Positions 44,166 through 45,296 of a stretch of DNA of 45,296 nt are shown here, one piece after another. Origin of the DNA: Desulfuromusa sp. GTDB lineage: Bacteria > Desulfobacterota > Desulfuromonadia > Desulfuromonadales > Geopsychrobacteraceae. Location: the NCBI GenBank assembly GCA_027858895.1, contig JAQIBX010000015.1:1-45296 (forward strand), read 5' to 3'. The translations under genes and the position numbers were made by a program. The notes beneath the pieces were generated by a model. It did no database searches, was not told the origin of the DNA, and worked only from the letters and a program-made list of their open reading frames with translations. The stretch's first letter is position 1, and each line of letters starts with the position of its first letter.

Positions 44166-44759
44166 TTACGCTCCCTCCGGCATCTTGTTCTGCGGGAAAG
44201 GGAAACGCTTGCCAGTAATCTTCTCTTGTAATTGCAGGATACCTTCAATCAAAGCTTCCGGACGTGGTGGACAGCCGGGAATATAAATATCAACAGGAAT
44301 CAGCTTATCAACACCAAGGACGACACTGTAGTTTACCTCAACGTCGAAGGGACCACCCGCCACAGCACAGTTCCCCATAGCAATAACGTAACGAGGTGCT
44401 GGCATCTGCTCATAAAGGGTCACAAGAGCAGGAGCCATCTTACGGTTGACCGTACCAGCAACAATCATCAAGTCAGACTGACGTGGAGAAGGTCGAAATA
44501 CCTCAGCCCCATAGCGAGCCAGATCAAAACGAGCCATACCACTGCACATCATCTCGATAGCGCAGCAGGAAAGACCAAAGGTGAGAGGCCAGAGGGAATT
44601 GGCTCGACACAGATTAAAAATTGCATCAGACAACTTCATCTGGATCAGAGGGGACGCCTCTGAGGTTTTGGTTCGCTGCGCAGAGGCGCCATCATAGCGC
44701 TCCATACACTCCTTGGTATAGGAGTGGACGTTTAGCAGGCTTTTCTTCTGTTCGGCCAC
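44166..44759 (-). CDS. nuoB: NADH-quinone oxidoreductase-type subunit B (cluster N2)
   Basis: The 197-residue subunit holds the [4Fe-4S] cluster N2 that reduces quinone. The ligands are Cys65-Cys66 ([10 protein letters not shown]), Cys131 (MGNCAVAGG) and Cys163 ([10 protein letters not shown]). The start is GTG 44759, with GGGAG seven bases upstream, inside the end of nuoA (28-base overlap). The N-terminal ~40 residues are longer than in E. coli NuoB. Confidence 0.96.
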   Translation of the reverse strand: MAEQKKSLLNVHSYTKECMERYDGASAQRTKTSEASPLIQMKLSDAIFNLCRANSLWPLTFGLSCCAIEMMCSGMARFDLARYGAEVFRPSPRQSDLMIVAGTVNRKMAPALVTLYEQMPAPRYVIAMGNCAVAGGPFDVEVNYSVVLGVDKLIPVDIYIPGCPPRPEALIEGILQLQEKITGKRFPFPQNKMPEGA

Positions 44760-45124
44760 GTAAATACTCCCTTAACCCAGGCATAAACAATCGCCAGAGA
44801 CAAAATACCAACAAAAATCACAATTTCAGAAATTCCCCGCGCTGCAGACACCTTGTCAAAGGCAGTGGCAACGGGAAACAGGTATAGAACATCAACATCA
44901 AAAGCCAGAAAAATAAGGGCATAAAGATAGTAGGAAACATCAAAGCGGATATTCCATGCGGTGCCGAAGGGATCCATCCCACACTCATACGTTTCCCGAG
45001 TTTTACCAAACAACTCACGTGGCGCAAAAAGTGCGGAGATAATCAGCGGGGCCAGACCACAGACAATTCCCATGGCCAAAAGCGCCCACACATACATATA
45101 TTCGACCAAATACTGTTCAATCAT
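44732..45124 (-). CDS. nuoA: NADH-quinone oxidoreductase-type subunit A
   Basis: The 130-residue, three-helix subunit has the conserved loop [42 protein letters not shown]. It is the first gene of the operon. GGAGG lies 11 bases before the ATG, somewhat far. The promoter is about 120 bases upstream. Confidence 0.97.
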   Translation of the reverse strand: MIEQYLVEYMYVWALLAMGIVCGLAPLIISALFAPRELFGKTRETYECGMDPFGTAWNIRFDVSYYLYALIFLAFDVDVLYLFPVATAFDKVSAARGISEIVIFVGILSLAIVYAWVKGVFTWPNRRKAC

Positions 45125-45241
45125 AATGAATCATGCCTCCGTTAAGTGGAAAACTGCGCGCCAGAGATTTTTTGATGTATGCCTGCGCACGTTTCCATTG
45201 TGTATTCACACATTCTTCATCGGTGTAAATAAACCATATAT

Positions 45242-45270
45242 CTTCTAGCGGAACGACTCTTTCTTGTCAA
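45242..45270 (-). promoter_or_regulatory. Promoter of the nuo operon
   Basis: On the minus strand TTGACA (45265-45270), exactly 17 bases, TAGAAG (45242-45247). The predicted transcript start near 45235 leaves a leader of about 110 bases before nuoA, in which I see no strong hairpin. Confidence 0.6.
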
Positions 45271-45296
45271 CAATTATATTGTAATGTTTCTTGCCG

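Noticed and set aside
44162-44248. 29-residue arginine-rich N-terminal extension of NuoC
   Set aside because: It reads through the end of nuoB in another frame. ATG 44161 starts four bases after the nuoB stop and matches the family.

Overview
The window looks like chromosome from a Desulfuromonadales-type anaerobe (Desulfuromonas / Geopsychrobacter / Pelobacter / Geobacter relatives). This is inferred from gene content and remembered synteny: rplU-rpmA-obgE-proB-proA-nadD-rsfS-rlmH-(dksA-like)-(TPR)-gpmI-comF, a complex I operon without nuoEFG, an OmpA lipoprotein, and several PAS kinases. No phylogenetic calculation was possible. I see no rRNA, tRNA, CRISPR array, insertion sequence or prophage gene. 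Almost all of the DNA is coding, and no gap exceeds 300 bases.

Layout. 1-1893: the tail of an unknown gene and two overlapping EamA/DMT exporters. 1995-3989: a PAS-PAS hybrid histidine kinase with a hairpin just before its ribosome-binding site. 4012-4698: a DUF554 membrane protein. 4982-6331: NADP-type glutamate dehydrogenase with a clear terminator. 6626-8155: an OmpA-type lipoprotein. 8238-10849 (minus): cobL (cbiET fusion), a CobC-like phosphatase and engB, with an ~81-bp inverted-repeat element upstream of cobL. 11075-11587: ferritin.

11714-21933 is the most interesting region. A LytS/LytTR two-component system that closely resembles E. coli BtsS/BtsR (pyruvate sensor and its regulator) is flanked by two TRAP transporter sets of the TakP (alpha-keto acid) type, with an iron-sulfur L-serine deaminase (serine to pyruvate) embedded in the second set. 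Between btsR and dctP1 there is a perfect 8-bp direct repeat with 13-bp spacing. It matches the BtsR recognition motif as I remember it, and a slightly degenerate copy with the same spacing lies between btsS and dctQM2. I read the region as a self-contained pyruvate/2-oxo-acid sensing, uptake and production module.

22048-33320 (minus): an orphan PAS kinase followed (in map order) by a long housekeeping series: comF, gpmI, a LapA-LapB-like fusion, dksA/traR-like, rlmH, rsfS, nadD, proA, proB, obgE, rpmA and rplU. It has a good promoter upstream of rplU and a long hairpin between rpmA and obgE.

33555-45124 (minus): a complete-looking operon in the order nuoA-B-C-D-H-I-J-K, MrpD-like subunit, 82-aa membrane protein, second MrpD-like subunit with a NuoL-like C-terminus, nuoM, nuoN. 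It runs from a TTGACA-17-TAGAAG promoter to a hairpin terminator. NuoE, F and G (the NADH module) are absent and canonical NuoL is replaced. The complex would have four antiporter-like proton or sodium channels instead of three, plus a small undescribed membrane subunit. Its electron donor is therefore probably not NADH through NuoEFG, unless those genes are supplied from elsewhere.
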